64,000 nt of DNA from Candidatus Palauibacter rhopaloidicola. Its GTDB lineage: Bacteria; Gemmatimonadota; Gemmatimonadetes; Palauibacterales; Palauibacteraceae. The notes under the pieces are model-generated. The model was not told the DNA's origin. It saw only the letters and a program-made list of their open reading frames with translations, and made no database searches. The position numbers and the translations under genes were made by a program. Of this stretch, positions 18,012-26,933 are shown in pieces (the first letter of the stretch is position 1; each line of letters begins with the position of its first letter). Location of the stretch: the NCBI GenBank assembly GCA_026914155.1, contig JAPPGH010000039.1, positions 218,172 to 282,171 of the forward strand, written 5' to 3'.

Positions 18012-18196
18012 CGATCATCCTGATCGCGGCGGGCTTCTTCGCCCTCGGCCTCACCGTGGTCTTCCTCTTCCGGTCGACCATCCGCGCGGACGATGAGCTG
18101 GACCGCCGCTGGGCCGAGGTCGTCGCGCAGCGCTCCACGCGCGGCGCCCCGCCGGCCGCGCCCGACGAGACGGCCGAACCCGCCGAACCCACATGA
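18008..18196 (+). CDS. Small single-helix membrane protein
   Basis: The 62-residue product has one N-terminal transmembrane helix (TIILIAAGFFALGLTVVFLF) and a charged, Pro/Ala-rich tail. The ATG overlaps the stop of the previous gene and the TGA overlaps the ATG of the symporter gene (both ATGA), which argues that it is translated. Small proteins placed before SSS symporters are sometimes accessory subunits, as in the yjcH-actP or panF-type pairs; homology to those is not evident here. Confidence 0.7.
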   Translation: MTIILIAAGFFALGLTVVFLFRSTIRADDELDRRWAEVVAQRSTRGAPPAAPDETAEPAEPT

Positions 18197-19641
18197 GCGA
18201 CATCTTCTTCGTCGTGCTCGGCGTCTACGTGGCCATCATCATGGGCATCGCGATCTGGAGCTACTTCCGGACCGAGACCGAAGTCGACTTCCTCGCCGCC
18301 GGCCGCTCGATCGGCCCCATCGTCGGGGGGGCGGTCCTCGCCGCGACGCAGATCTCGGCCGGCACCTTCGTCGGCACCGCCGGCCGCCACTACCTGGCCG
18401 GCGTCTCCTGGGTCTTCCCGTGGCTCGGCCTCTGGACGGGGTGGCTCGTGTGCGCCTTCTTCGTCGCCCCGAAGCTGCGCCGGCTCGGCGCGCTCACCGT
18501 CCCCGACTACATCTCGGCCCGCTACGGGAGCGCGAAGGCGGGAGCGCTCGCGGGCATCCTCATCGTCGTCGCCTACACGATCTACCTCGTGGCGCAGTTC
18601 CAGGCCGGCGGCGAGATCGCGGAGGTCGTGTTCGGGATCCGCCCGCTCACGGCGATGCTCATCATCGTCGCCTCGACCGCGCTCTACACGCTCCTCGGCG
18701 GGGTCCGTTCCAGTTCCTACATCGATTTCCTGCAGACGCTGATCATGGTTGCGGCGCTGATCGTGGCAGTGCCCGTTCTCCTCAACCAGGTCGGCGGCGG
18801 CAGCCCCGTCGCGGCGGTCGAGCGGTCACTCGACTTCCTCGACACGCTCGACGACCGTCTCGTGGGCTGGTACTACTCGCCGCGCGAACTCCTCGCCTTC
18901 GCGATCGCGTTCGGGCTCTCGATCGCGGCCGCGCCGTACGAACTCACCCGCTTCTACTCGATGCGGGACGAGCGCACGGTGCGGAAGGCGATCTTCGTGG
19001 CGATCGGCTTCCAGGTGATCATCGCCACCAGCATCATGTCGATAGGCATGCTCATGCGGGTGCTGTTCCCGAACCTGCCGTCCCAGGATCAGGCCACCGC
19101 CACGATGGCGCTGCACGTGCTGCCTCCCGTGGTCGGCGCGCTGCTACTCGTGGCGATGCTGTCGGCGATCATGTCCACCGTGAACTCGATCCTCCTCGTC
19201 ACCGGCGCGGGCGTCGCCCACGACCTGTACGGGAAGTTCATCCGGCCCGACGCGAGCCAGAAGCACCTCGTGAACGCGAACCGGGTGGCGATCGTCGTCC
19301 TCGCGATCATTCCCCTCTTCTTCGCGCTCCAGAAGCTGGGGGACGTGCAGGGCATCGTGCTCGAGCAGGCAAAGTTCATCGCCTCCTTCTTCTTCGTCCC
19401 CATCGTCATCGGCCTCAACTGGCGGCGGGGGACGGCGAAGGGCGCGGTCGCATCCATGATCGGGGGTTTCCTCGCCTGTCTTGTGTGGACGCTCTGGTTC
19501 CAGGAACACTACTTCCCCCTGTACGGGATCGACTCCGTCGAACTGGGTGTCGGCGCGAGCCTCATCCTCTTCATCATGGTTTCGCTGATGACGAAACCGA
19601 ATCCCGGCCAGACGCTGGAGCCGTTCTTCGGAGACAAGTGA
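18193..19641 (+). CDS. Sodium:solute symporter (SSS) family transporter
   Basis: The 482-residue polytopic protein has the SSS fold: FLAAGRSIGPIVGGAVLAATQISAGTF in the TM1-TM2 region, the Gly-rich ISARYGSAKAG motif, and about 13 membrane segments. SSS carriers couple sodium entry to uptake of amino acids, sugars, carboxylates or vitamins. Being co-translated with the M28-like enzyme and small membrane protein, it may import the product of that enzyme or a related compound (inference). ATG at 18193 overlaps the preceding stop. Confidence 0.92.
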   Translation: MSDIFFVVLGVYVAIIMGIAIWSYFRTETEVDFLAAGRSIGPIVGGAVLAATQISAGTFVGTAGRHYLAGVSWVFPWLGLWTGWLVCAFFVAPKLRRLGALTVPDYISARYGSAKAGALAGILIVVAYTIYLVAQFQAGGEIAEVVFGIRPLTAMLIIVASTALYTLLGGVRSSSYIDFLQTLIMVAALIVAVPVLLNQVGGGSPVAAVERSLDFLDTLDDRLVGWYYSPRELLAFAIAFGLSIAAAPYELTRFYSMRDERTVRKAIFVAIGFQVIIATSIMSIGMLMRVLFPNLPSQDQATATMALHVLPPVVGALLLVAMLSAIMSTVNSILLVTGAGVAHDLYGKFIRPDASQKHLVNANRVAIVVLAIIPLFFALQKLGDVQGIVLEQAKFIASFFFVPIVIGLNWRRGTAKGAVASMIGGFLACLVWTLWFQEHYFPLYGIDSVELGVGASLILFIMVSLMTKPNPGQTLEPFFGDK

Positions 19642-19709
19642 CCCGCGGAATGCAACCCGCCTGCGGATCCGCCAATCATGTGGGTCCGCCAACCATAGGG
19701 AGACTTTGA

Positions 19710-20489
19710 ATGTCGGACGTACTGAACCGCCTCGTGGAGGCGTTGAACGCGGGTACGGTCCGGGTCGTGGACCTCACGATCCCTCTCGGGCCCGATACCG
19801 TGGTCATCGACCTCCCTCCGATGTTCGCGCCGTCGAAGGGGGTGACGATCGAGGAAATCTCGAGGTATGACGACGACGGGCCGGCCTGGTACTGGAACAA
19901 CCTGATGCTCGGCGAGCACACCGGGACGCACTTCGACGCCCCGATCCACTGGGTGACGGGGAAGGATGTGCCCAACGGGACGACGGACACGATCCCGCCC
20001 CGGAAGTTCGTCGGCCCGGCGTGCGTCATCGACGTGGAGGCGGAGGTCGACGCGGATCCCGACTTCCTGCTCACGCCCGCCGGACTCGAGGCGTGGGAGG
20101 CCGAGCACGGGCGCGTGCCCGAGGGTGCCTGGGTCTTTCTGCGCACCGGGTGGAGCCGGAGGGAAGGGAAGGAGGCGTTTCTCAACGTGTCGGAAGACGG
20201 CCCGCACTCGCCGGGCTTTCACCAGGAGACTTCGGCCCTGCTGGCGCATGACCGCGCGGTGCTCGGGGTCGGAGTGGAGACGGTCGGCACCGATGCGGGC
20301 CAGGCCGGAGGGTTCGATCCGCCGTTCCCGAACCACGGGATCATGCACGGGGCGGGGAGGTTCGGCCTCGCGAGCCTGTGCAACCTCGACCGGCTGCCCC
20401 CGACGGGCGCCGTGGCGATTGCCGCCCCGCTGAAGATCGTGGACGGGAGCGGGAGCCCGCTGCGCGTGATCGCGCTGGCCCCGGCGTAG
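19710..20489 (+). CDS. Cyclase-family protein (kynurenine formamidase-like metal hydrolase)
   Basis: The 259-residue protein carries the family metal motif HTGTHFDAPIHW together with the upstream VVDLTIPLG strand, and later FLRTGWSRR and VGVETVGTDAG. Members include KynB, isatin hydrolase and other Mn/Zn amide hydrolases. Length is somewhat above KynB (about 210). It lies 68 bp after the symporter on the same strand, so it may belong to the same catabolic unit. Substrate unknown. Confidence 0.88.
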   Translation: MSDVLNRLVEALNAGTVRVVDLTIPLGPDTVVIDLPPMFAPSKGVTIEEISRYDDDGPAWYWNNLMLGEHTGTHFDAPIHWVTGKDVPNGTTDTIPPRKFVGPACVIDVEAEVDADPDFLLTPAGLEAWEAEHGRVPEGAWVFLRTGWSRREGKEAFLNVSEDGPHSPGFHQETSALLAHDRAVLGVGVETVGTDAGQAGGFDPPFPNHGIMHGAGRFGLASLCNLDRLPPTGAVAIAAPLKIVDGSGSPLRVIALAPA

Positions 20490-20511
20490 CGGGCGGGGAA
20501 GGGAGCGCGGG

Positions 20512-21318
20512 ATGGACGACGCCGAGCGGCAGCGATCCGCCTACCGGAGGGTCCTGAGGGCGCTGGACGAGGCGATCTTCTGCCTGGAGCCGGGGCCCTC
20601 GGAGGATTCGGATGACCTCGGCGGGGAGCAGCAAGGGACCTTCCGCCTCGGGGAAGCGGGCGGGATCGCGTTCTCCAGCCATCTGGCGGGGACCGACTCC
20701 GAGGCCCTCTGCGACGATATCTCCGACGCTGTCGAGGCCGAGGATCTGGACGGGGTCCGTCAGATCCGAAGCGGCGTCGAAGCGAGGCTGCGGTCGGGCG
20801 GGGACAACGCCGCCGGTGCTTCGGAAGAGGGTGCGGTCGACTGGGATGCGGGCTACCTGCAGTTCCTCGCCGTCCTGAACGAGTCGCGGCGAGCCCGGGA
20901 AGCGGGCGACGCGCATCGATACTGGATCATGGCGGGCTTCCTCGCCGGCCTCCTTCAGCGGGATGGAACGCCGGGGCCAAACGAGCACGGATCGCTTCGC
21001 GGCCAAGTTATCGCCGCCTGCAACGAGGGGTGGGGAGAGACCCTGTGGACGGAATGGGAGGCGATCCGGGACGAGTGGTTGGCCGGCGACTCGCCGGAAG
21101 CCCCGGAGGACCCGGACCTCCTCCTCAGGTGGCTGGGTCTGCGGCTGGCCGCGGCCGAATCGATCGCGGACTCGCTTGTGTCCGGCCAGGTCGGCGGAAC
21201 AGAGGACGGCCGAAGCGAGGGGGAGTCGGACGACGGGGCGCGCTTCCTGCGCTGCGAACGCTCGACTCGCCGCGCGCAGAACTTCGGCGCCAGAATCGCG
21301 CGTCGCGCCGCGGACTAG
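20512..21318 (+). CDS. Acidic protein of unknown function
   Basis: The 268-residue protein is strongly acidic and mostly helical by appearance, with no signal peptide or membrane segment. Distinct stretches are YRRVLRALDEAIFCLEPG, a central AGYLQFLAVLNESRRAREAGDAHRYW and GWGETLWTEWEAIRDEWL; the C-terminus turns basic. I do not recognise a family. A purine-rich GGGAAGGGAG lies upstream of the ATG. It follows the cyclase gene by 22 bp on the same strand. Confidence 0.6.
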   Translation: MDDAERQRSAYRRVLRALDEAIFCLEPGPSEDSDDLGGEQQGTFRLGEAGGIAFSSHLAGTDSEALCDDISDAVEAEDLDGVRQIRSGVEARLRSGGDNAAGASEEGAVDWDAGYLQFLAVLNESRRAREAGDAHRYWIMAGFLAGLLQRDGTPGPNEHGSLRGQVIAACNEGWGETLWTEWEAIRDEWLAGDSPEAPEDPDLLLRWLGLRLAAAESIADSLVSGQVGGTEDGRSEGESDDGARFLRCERSTRRAQNFGARIARRAAD

Positions 21319-21429
21319 ACGCGGCGGCCCGCAAGCTGGCAGCCCGGCTCTGGCCGCAGGCCAGGGTTGGGCCAACGTTCAGGGATCGACGGGGAGCGGA
21401 CCAGGTACCCGAAACGCGAGGAGTGTGCT

Positions 21430-21771
21430 GTGGCGGACAACGGAACTGCAGGCAAGGCCGTCAGCGTGGCGTCGATTCTGCTCGCGCTGCTCTTCCTTCT
21501 GAACGGCGGGATGAAGATCGCCGGGATGTTGGTCGACCAGTTTGCGGTGTGGGGTTATCCGGCGTGGTTCCAGTACTTGATCGGCGTCGTGGAGGCGCTG
21601 GCGGGGGTCGGATTCCTGAGGCGTCCGACGCGGTTCCTGGCGGCGGTCATCGTAATCCCGATCATGGCCGGAGCGATCTTCACGCTCGTGAGGGCGGGAA
21701 CGGCGCCGCAGGCCGCGGTTCCGGCCGTGGCGCTGCTGCTCGCGCTCTTCGTGGCGAAGAAGTCGCGCTAG
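21430..21771 (+). CDS. DoxX-like four-helix membrane protein
   Basis: The 113-residue protein consists of four hydrophobic helices (SILLALLFLLNGGMKIAG, FQYLIGVVEALAGVGFL, FLAAVIVIPIMAGAIFT, AVPAVALLLALFVA) with the N-x-G-x-K and GxxE/AGxxxL features of DoxX-type proteins. Its biochemical role is unknown; relatives are linked to redox and stress functions. GTG at 21430 is chosen because GAGGAG lies 6 nt upstream. It ends just before a 16-bp palindrome in a convergent intergenic space. Confidence 0.75.
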   Translation: MADNGTAGKAVSVASILLALLFLLNGGMKIAGMLVDQFAVWGYPAWFQYLIGVVEALAGVGFLRRPTRFLAAVIVIPIMAGAIFTLVRAGTAPQAAVPAVALLLALFVAKKSR

Positions 21772-21804
21772 ACCGGCCGGAGGTCCGCCCGGCGCCGGCG
21801 CGGA

Positions 21805-21820
21805 CGTTCCCGCGGGAACG
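21805..21820. repeat. 16-bp perfect palindrome, copy 1
   Basis: CGTTCCCGCGGGAACG is an exact palindrome that occurs three times in the window (also 24627 and 54596), always between genes. Here it lies between the convergent DoxX-like and propeller genes and is flanked by CGGAC and GTCCG, which extend it into an imperfect hairpin. It has no T-tract. It could be a bidirectional terminator, a protein-binding site or a methylation target. Confidence 0.7.
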
Positions 21821-21828
21821 CCGTCCGG

Positions 21829-23154
21829 TCAGTCGCCTTCGGCGGTCTCCAGCAGCTGGTCGCCGACGAGGCGGACCACGCGGACGCGCTGGATGCCGAG
21901 TTCGTCGGACTCGATGTAGGCCAGCAGGCCGTCCGGCCCGAACGCGGCCGGGATGCGAACCCCGTCCGGGGCGATGGTGCCGAAGTACTGCCCGTCCGCC
22001 GTGAGGATGTCCGTGGGACCGGGCTCTCCGCGCAGGGCCGAGCGCTCGACCCAGATGCGGTCGCTCCGGTCCACGGCCAGCCTCGAGATGACCGGCGCCT
22101 CCTCCGGAAACACCATGTCCGCGATCCGGTCTTCCCTCATGCGGCGCATCGCCTCCGGATCGGGACCACTCGGCCTTCCGGAGCCGGCGCTTCCGCTGAT
22201 CGAAATCGTCCGGGTCATGATGACGGTGCCCCCACCGCCTCCGCTCCCGCCTTCCGCCACGGCGGCGAGCTGGCGCTCGCGCTCCGAGTCCCGGATCTCG
22301 TCGGTGACCGTGACGGGGGAGATGGGCCGCTCAAGCGTCCCCGTCACCTGCCCCGAGGCGTCGAGGATCTTGACCCTGTAGCCGACGGAATCGGCGAGTG
22401 CGACGCGGCCATCCCGAAGCACGCCGAAGCTCAGGGGAAGGGGGAAGGCCTCCATCCGCGACATGACGATCCGCATGTTTCCGGTCTGCGTCTCGGCGTC
22501 TTCCACGGGCGGTCCCGCCCAGGCCAGGTGGAACTCCTCCTGTGTGCCATCGAGCCGGAACCGGCCGATGGGCCGGCCTTCGGGCTCCTCTTCTTCCTCC
22601 CCTCGCATGAGCGCGGTGAGCGATCGGCCGGCGAATCCCGCGGAGAGGAGGCTGTGGTCCGGCATGGCGTGCATCTCGGCACCGGGCATCCCGGTCTCGA
22701 AGGTGAACCCGGCTTCCTGGAGCGATTCGCCATCGCGGTTGAAGACCTTTATGCCGCGACCCATGTCGTTGACGGCGATCCGCCCGTCATCGAGCACGGT
22801 GAGCCCCAGCGGCTGGTTGAGTTCCCCGGGTCCCTCGCCCTTGTTGGAGATTGTGCGAACGAACTGACCGCCCGGGCCGACGACGACGACGTGGCCAGCG
22901 TCATTGTCGAGGATGAAGAGCGAGCCGTCCTCGTCGAAGGCGACGCCCATCACGCTGCCGAACATCTCCCACGCGGCCCCGTCCATCACGCCGACGGTGT
23001 ACACCTCCTCCACGCTGGGCGCGAGGGAGACGTCGGGACTGTCGAGTCCCGCGGCGCCCGGTTCGGCGTCTGCCCCGCAGCCGATGGTGGCAAACGGAAG
23101 GGCGAGCAGGGCGAGATGACGGGTACGGCGCGGGCGGCAAGGCAGCTTGCGCAT
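21829..23154 (-). CDS. 6-bladed beta-propeller lipoprotein, tandem copy A
   Basis: The 441-residue protein has a lipoprotein signal ([13 protein letters not shown]) and NHL-type propeller repeats: [60 protein letters not shown]. The family motif GEGPGEL is typical of 6-bladed propeller lipoproteins in Bacteroidota and Gemmatimonadota. A Gly-rich low-complexity insert (SGGGGG...) and the [25 protein letters not shown] segment are shared with the two following paralogues. ATG at 23154 is chosen for its signal peptide. It is the most downstream of three tandem paralogues. Ligand unknown. Confidence 0.88.
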   Translation of the reverse strand: MRKLPCRPRRTRHLALLALPFATIGCGADAEPGAAGLDSPDVSLAPSVEEVYTVGVMDGAAWEMFGSVMGVAFDEDGSLFILDNDAGHVVVVGPGGQFVRTISNKGEGPGELNQPLGLTVLDDGRIAVNDMGRGIKVFNRDGESLQEAGFTFETGMPGAEMHAMPDHSLLSAGFAGRSLTALMRGEEEEEPEGRPIGRFRLDGTQEEFHLAWAGPPVEDAETQTGNMRIVMSRMEAFPLPLSFGVLRDGRVALADSVGYRVKILDASGQVTGTLERPISPVTVTDEIRDSERERQLAAVAEGGSGGGGGTVIMTRTISISGSAGSGRPSGPDPEAMRRMREDRIADMVFPEEAPVISRLAVDRSDRIWVERSALRGEPGPTDILTADGQYFGTIAPDGVRIPAAFGPDGLLAYIESDELGIQRVRVVRLVGDQLLETAEGD

Positions 23155-23253
23155 GAGGTTCCCCCCCGGTTGAAGCGAACGATCAGCCGGACACCGCGTG
23201 CGACAATGGAGACCGGGACGACGGTTGCCCGCCGCGCGCGTTTGCACCCGTGC

Positions 23254-24564
23254 TCATCGCGCGCCCTCCAGTTGTTCGTCGGTCATGAGCCGGACGACCA
23301 GGACCCGCTGGATGTCGAGGTCGTCGCGCTCCACGTAGGCGAGCAGGCCGCCCGGACCGAAGGCTCTGGGGATTCGCAGGCCGTCCGTGGGGAGCGAGCC
23401 GAAATACCGCCCGTCGGCGCTCAGAATGTCGATCGTACCGGTCTCTCCGGGGAGGGCGGAGCGCTGCACCCAGATGCGGTCGCTCCAGTCCACGGAAAGA
23501 TTCGTGATCACCGGCATCTCCTCCGGGAACATCAGGTCCCGGATCTGGTCCTCGCGCATCCTCCGCATGGCCTCCTGCATCGCCTCGGAGTCCATCGGGT
23601 TCCCGCCGCCGCGCAAGCCAGCCGCCGCGGTGATGCTCAACGTCATGATGCCACCGCCTCCGCCGCCTCCACCGGACTCGAGGCTCGCGAGACGGCGTTC
23701 ACGCTCGGCCGCCTCGATCGCGGGCGTCACCGCCACCGGCGGCACCGGGCGCTCAAGGGTCGACACGAAGCCCCCAGCCGCATCGAGCAGCTTGACGCTG
23801 TAGCCGACCGAGTCGGCGACCGCGACGCGGCCGTCACTGAGCACGCCCAGCGCGAGCGGCAGCGGAAAGGCCTCTCCGGCCTCCATCTGTATCCGGATGT
23901 TCCCCGCCTCCGCTTCGTCGGTTCGGCTTTCGCGCGGCGGGGGCGCCCAGGCCTCATGGAACAGATCGGTGCTTCCGTCGAGCCGGAAGCGCGTGATCGG
24001 ACGGCCCTCGTCACGGTCCATGATCCCTTCCGGCGAGAAGCTGACCCGGCGGGCCGGTGCGATGAGGCTGTGATCCGGCATGGCGCGGAGTCGCCCCGAC
24101 GGCGTGGCTCCCTCCGGATCGATCCGGACGTCCTCGAGGAACTCTCCCTCGCGGTCGAAGAGCGCGATGCCCCGGTTTCTGACGTCGCGCACACCGATCC
24201 GTCCGTCGCCAAACACGATGAGGCTGGTCGGGAAGCTGAGTTCGCCGGGTCCTTCTCCCTTGTTGGAGATGGTGCGGACGAACGCTCCCGCGGGGTCGAT
24301 CACGACCACGTGTCCGGCGTCGCTGTCGAGGATGAAGAGAGTGCCATCCGCATCGAACGCGACATCCGCGACCCGGCCGAACATCTCCCACTCGGCCCCG
24401 TCCAGCACGCCGACGGCGTAGAGCGTGTCCGTCGCGGGCGAGATCGTGACGTCGGGACTGTCGAGCCCACGGGCGGCGGATCCCCCGTCTCCACCGCAGG
24501 CTGCGGCTGACAGGACGACGGAAACGAATGCGGCATGGACGGTATGGCTGTGCGAGCGGCGCAT
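23254..24564 (-). CDS. 6-bladed beta-propeller lipoprotein, tandem copy B
   Basis: The 436-residue paralogue of the neighbouring gene begins MRRSHSHTVHAAFVSVVLSA with a lipobox-like SAAAC. It shares GLDSPDVTISPATDTLYAVGVLDGAEWEMFG, the [15 protein letters not shown] blade and a GGGGGGG insert followed by [18 protein letters not shown] and a DWSDRIWVQR blade. AAGGAG lies upstream of the ATG. It is about 100 bp from copy A and 86 bp from copy C, all on the minus strand, so the three may be co-transcribed, although a palindrome separates B and C. Confidence 0.88.
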   Translation of the reverse strand: MRRSHSHTVHAAFVSVVLSAAACGGDGGSAARGLDSPDVTISPATDTLYAVGVLDGAEWEMFGRVADVAFDADGTLFILDSDAGHVVVIDPAGAFVRTISNKGEGPGELSFPTSLIVFGDGRIGVRDVRNRGIALFDREGEFLEDVRIDPEGATPSGRLRAMPDHSLIAPARRVSFSPEGIMDRDEGRPITRFRLDGSTDLFHEAWAPPPRESRTDEAEAGNIRIQMEAGEAFPLPLALGVLSDGRVAVADSVGYSVKLLDAAGGFVSTLERPVPPVAVTPAIEAAERERRLASLESGGGGGGGGIMTLSITAAAGLRGGGNPMDSEAMQEAMRRMREDQIRDLMFPEEMPVITNLSVDWSDRIWVQRSALPGETGTIDILSADGRYFGSLPTDGLRIPRAFGPGGLLAYVERDDLDIQRVLVVRLMTDEQLEGAR

Positions 24565-24626
24565 CGGCTGTTGCTCCTTGCGGGGGGGGAGTTGACGGGG
24601 TTCCGACTATGAAGATAGTTGAGGCG

Positions 24627-24642
24627 CGTTCCCGCGGGAACG
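24627..24642. repeat. 16-bp perfect palindrome, copy 2
   Basis: This copy of CGTTCCCGCGGGAACG lies 8 bp after the stop of propeller copy C and 63 bp before the start of copy B, both on the minus strand. The flanks GAGG and CCTC can extend it as a stem. The placement fits attenuation or termination between the two paralogues, or an operator for copy B. Confidence 0.7.
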
Positions 24643-24649
24643 TCCTCGA

Positions 24650-25963
24650 TCATTCCGTGCCGGGAGTCTCCAGCAGCTGATCTCCGGCGAGGCGGATGAC
24701 GCGGACGCGCTGGATGCCGAGTTGATCGGTCTCGATGTACGCCAGCAGTCCGTCCGGCCCGAAGGCGGCCGGGATGCGCAGCCCGCCGGGGGCATGCGTT
24801 CCCAGGTACCGGCCGTCCGCGGTGAGGACATCCGTGGGACCGCTCTCGCCCGGCAGCGCCGCGCGCTGGACCCAGATCCGGCCGCTCCAATCCACGGCGA
24901 TCCTTTCGATGACCGGCATCTCCTCGGGGAAAACCAGGCGTTCGATCTGCCGCCGGTAGGTTCCCCGCAGGGCCGCTTCCATGGCGGCCGGATCGGGGGG
25001 GCCGGAAGCCCCGCTCGGTGGGCGGATGGCCATCATCGCAATGCCCTCCGTGAGCACGTCCTGCAGCGCCCCGCCTTCGGAGTCCAGCAGCGCCAGTCGC
25101 CGCGTACGTTCGGCGTCGCGGACCCGTTCCGTTACCCGGACGGGAGCCACCGGGCGCTCCAGCGTGGTGACTTGCTCCCCTTCCTCTCCCTCCGGGCCGA
25201 CGATCTTGATCCGGTAGCCGACCGAGTCGACGATGGCGACCCGGCCATCCCTGAATGCACCCAGTTCCAGCGGCGGCGGGAAGGCCTGGATCGGGCGCAG
25301 TTGCATGAAGATTCCTCCGGACTCCACGTCTTCCAGTCGCGTGTCGTCGGGCGGAGGGCCCTGCCACGCCGCGTGGAACAACGCGCCACTCCCGTCGGGA
25401 CGGAAGCGAACGACGGGCCGGCTTGCGCCGGATCCATCCTCCTTCGAGGAGCGACGAAAGACCTCCGCCGTCACAACACTGTGGTCGGGCATCGCATGAA
25501 ACGGAATCCCCGGGATCCCCGCCTCGGTCGCGAACCGGATCCCTTCCAGGAACGTGCCGTCGCGGGCGAACAGCTGAAGCCCGACCTTCGCGAAGTCCAT
25601 GACACCGATGCGGCCGTCGGAGAACACCGCCAACCCTTGGGGCCGGCCCAGCTCGCCGGGGCCCTCGCCCTCGTTCGAGATCGTCCGCACGTGTCGGCCC
25701 GCCGTATCGACCACGACGATGTGGCCAGCGTCAGCATCGAGGATGAAGAGGGTCCCGTCCCCGTCGAACGCCAGACTGGAGACGCTCCCGAAGGTCTCCC
25801 ACGCTTCACCCTCGATGACGCCCACGGTGTAGACCATCTCGACTCGTGGCTCGATCGAGAAATCGGGACTGTCGAGGCCGGCGGAGCGAGGCGGGCCATC
25901 GCCGGATTCGACGCCGCAACCCGCGACGCCGAAGAAAAGCACGGTCAGGCACCGCGGACGCAT
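24650..25963 (-). CDS. 6-bladed beta-propeller lipoprotein, tandem copy C
   Basis: The 437-residue paralogue starts [16 protein letters not shown], a short lipoprotein signal. It keeps [66 protein letters not shown] and the late [24 protein letters not shown] segment. GGAGGA stands 5 nt before the ATG at 25963, which decides the start over the open frame upstream. It is the first of the three copies; a strong inverted repeat with an AT-rich core lies about 55 bp upstream and may control the cluster. Confidence 0.88.
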   Translation of the reverse strand: MRPRCLTVLFFGVAGCGVESGDGPPRSAGLDSPDFSIEPRVEMVYTVGVIEGEAWETFGSVSSLAFDGDGTLFILDADAGHIVVVDTAGRHVRTISNEGEGPGELGRPQGLAVFSDGRIGVMDFAKVGLQLFARDGTFLEGIRFATEAGIPGIPFHAMPDHSVVTAEVFRRSSKEDGSGASRPVVRFRPDGSGALFHAAWQGPPPDDTRLEDVESGGIFMQLRPIQAFPPPLELGAFRDGRVAIVDSVGYRIKIVGPEGEEGEQVTTLERPVAPVRVTERVRDAERTRRLALLDSEGGALQDVLTEGIAMMAIRPPSGASGPPDPAAMEAALRGTYRRQIERLVFPEEMPVIERIAVDWSGRIWVQRAALPGESGPTDVLTADGRYLGTHAPGGLRIPAAFGPDGLLAYIETDQLGIQRVRVIRLAGDQLLETPGTE

Positions 25964-26017
25964 GGAATTCCTCCGGATTCGAGGCCCCGACCTCGAGCAG
26001 GCCGGATCGTGTGGTAA

Positions 26018-26039
26018 TTCTACTATCAAACTAGTAGAA
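26018..26039. promoter_or_regulatory. Inverted repeat upstream of the propeller cluster (candidate operator)
   Basis: Perfect 8-bp arms TTCTACTA and TAGTAGAA flank a 6-nt core TCAAAC in an AT-rich pocket unusual for this sequence. A -10-like TAGAAT on the minus strand (26017-26022) overlaps one arm, pointing toward propeller copy C. A dimeric repressor site is likely; no regulator gene is adjacent. Confidence 0.5.
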
Positions 26040-26071
26040 CGGGAAGCGTGGCAATCGGGGCCCTGCGGCCA

Positions 26072-26914
26072 TCACGCCTTGGACACAGGTCGGGGGATGA
26101 GCGCCGGGGTGGTGGCCTGGTAGTCGCGATAGGCGGGGTACTTCGACGCGGAGATAGTCTCGGTGAGGCGCATGGACGGAATGATCAGCGCCGTGAGCAG
26201 GATGAAGCCGAGACCCGTCCAGTGGAGCCACTGGCCGGAAGCCGAGACGGCGAACAGGTAGAACACCCACCACATGCCCAACTCGCAGAAAAAGTTGGGG
26301 TGACGACAATAGCGGAACAGGCCTGAAGTCATGAAGGGTTGTGCGACCTCTTCCCCTGCCGCGATGCGCCGCTTCTTGTCCTGCTGGAAGCGCCACATCT
26401 GCTCGTCGGCCGTGGCCTCGCCGACGAAGAGCACGAGGAACAGGGCGGCGGTCAGGAGATCCAGCCAGCCGAGCGGCGTCTCGCTCCACACCGCCGCCTG
26501 GTGCACCGGAGAGGTGAACCACCAGATGAGCAGCATCTGCCCGAAGCTGATGAACGTGAGGTTGAGAAGCTGAAACCGGACCGGCCCGAGCTTCTCCCGG
26601 ACCGCGACCCAGCGGTAGTCCTCGTGTCCCGGCCGGAATATTCCCCTGCGCAGGCCATTGAAGGTCAGCCGCGCCGACCAGAGCACGACGAGCAGGGTCA
26701 TCAGGTTGACGCGCGGCGAGGCGAAGTCCAGCCCGGCTGCCACGATCAGGCAGTAGACGGGCGGACACAGGCTCCAGAGCCGGTCCACCCACGAGTAGTC
26801 GCGCGTCGGGATAGCGACGACCAGGCACACGGCGGCCAGTATCAGGCACAGGTCGAGCGCCGTGCCGAACGGCGTACCCGCCAGCGGGTGCGCGATGAGG
26901 TTGATGTCGAACAT
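26072..26914 (-). CDS. DUF1295 family membrane protein (steroid 5-alpha-reductase-like fold)
   Basis: The 280-residue protein has about seven hydrophobic helices and the family hallmarks WVDRLWSLCP, RLTFNGLRRG, DEQMWRFQQDKK and the C-terminal SGLFRYCRHPNFFCELGMWWVFYL plus ISASKYPAYRDYQ, similar to the cofactor-binding end of isoprenylcysteine methyltransferases and 5-alpha-reductases. Substrate unknown; lipid or steroid reduction is the family idea. ATG at 26914 lies 20 bp after the stop of the VPS10-like gene and may be read through from it. Confidence 0.85.
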   Translation of the reverse strand: MFDINLIAHPLAGTPFGTALDLCLILAAVCLVVAIPTRDYSWVDRLWSLCPPVYCLIVAAGLDFASPRVNLMTLLVVLWSARLTFNGLRRGIFRPGHEDYRWVAVREKLGPVRFQLLNLTFISFGQMLLIWWFTSPVHQAAVWSETPLGWLDLLTAALFLVLFVGEATADEQMWRFQQDKKRRIAAGEEVAQPFMTSGLFRYCRHPNFFCELGMWWVFYLFAVSASGQWLHWTGLGFILLTALIIPSMRLTETISASKYPAYRDYQATTPALIPRPVSKA

Positions 26915-26933
26915 CCGCTATCTCACGTCGCGG

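Noticed and set aside
22528..24510. Long plus-strand open frame through the propeller cluster
   Set aside because: It crosses gene boundaries of the three real lipoproteins and has no recognisable protein features.
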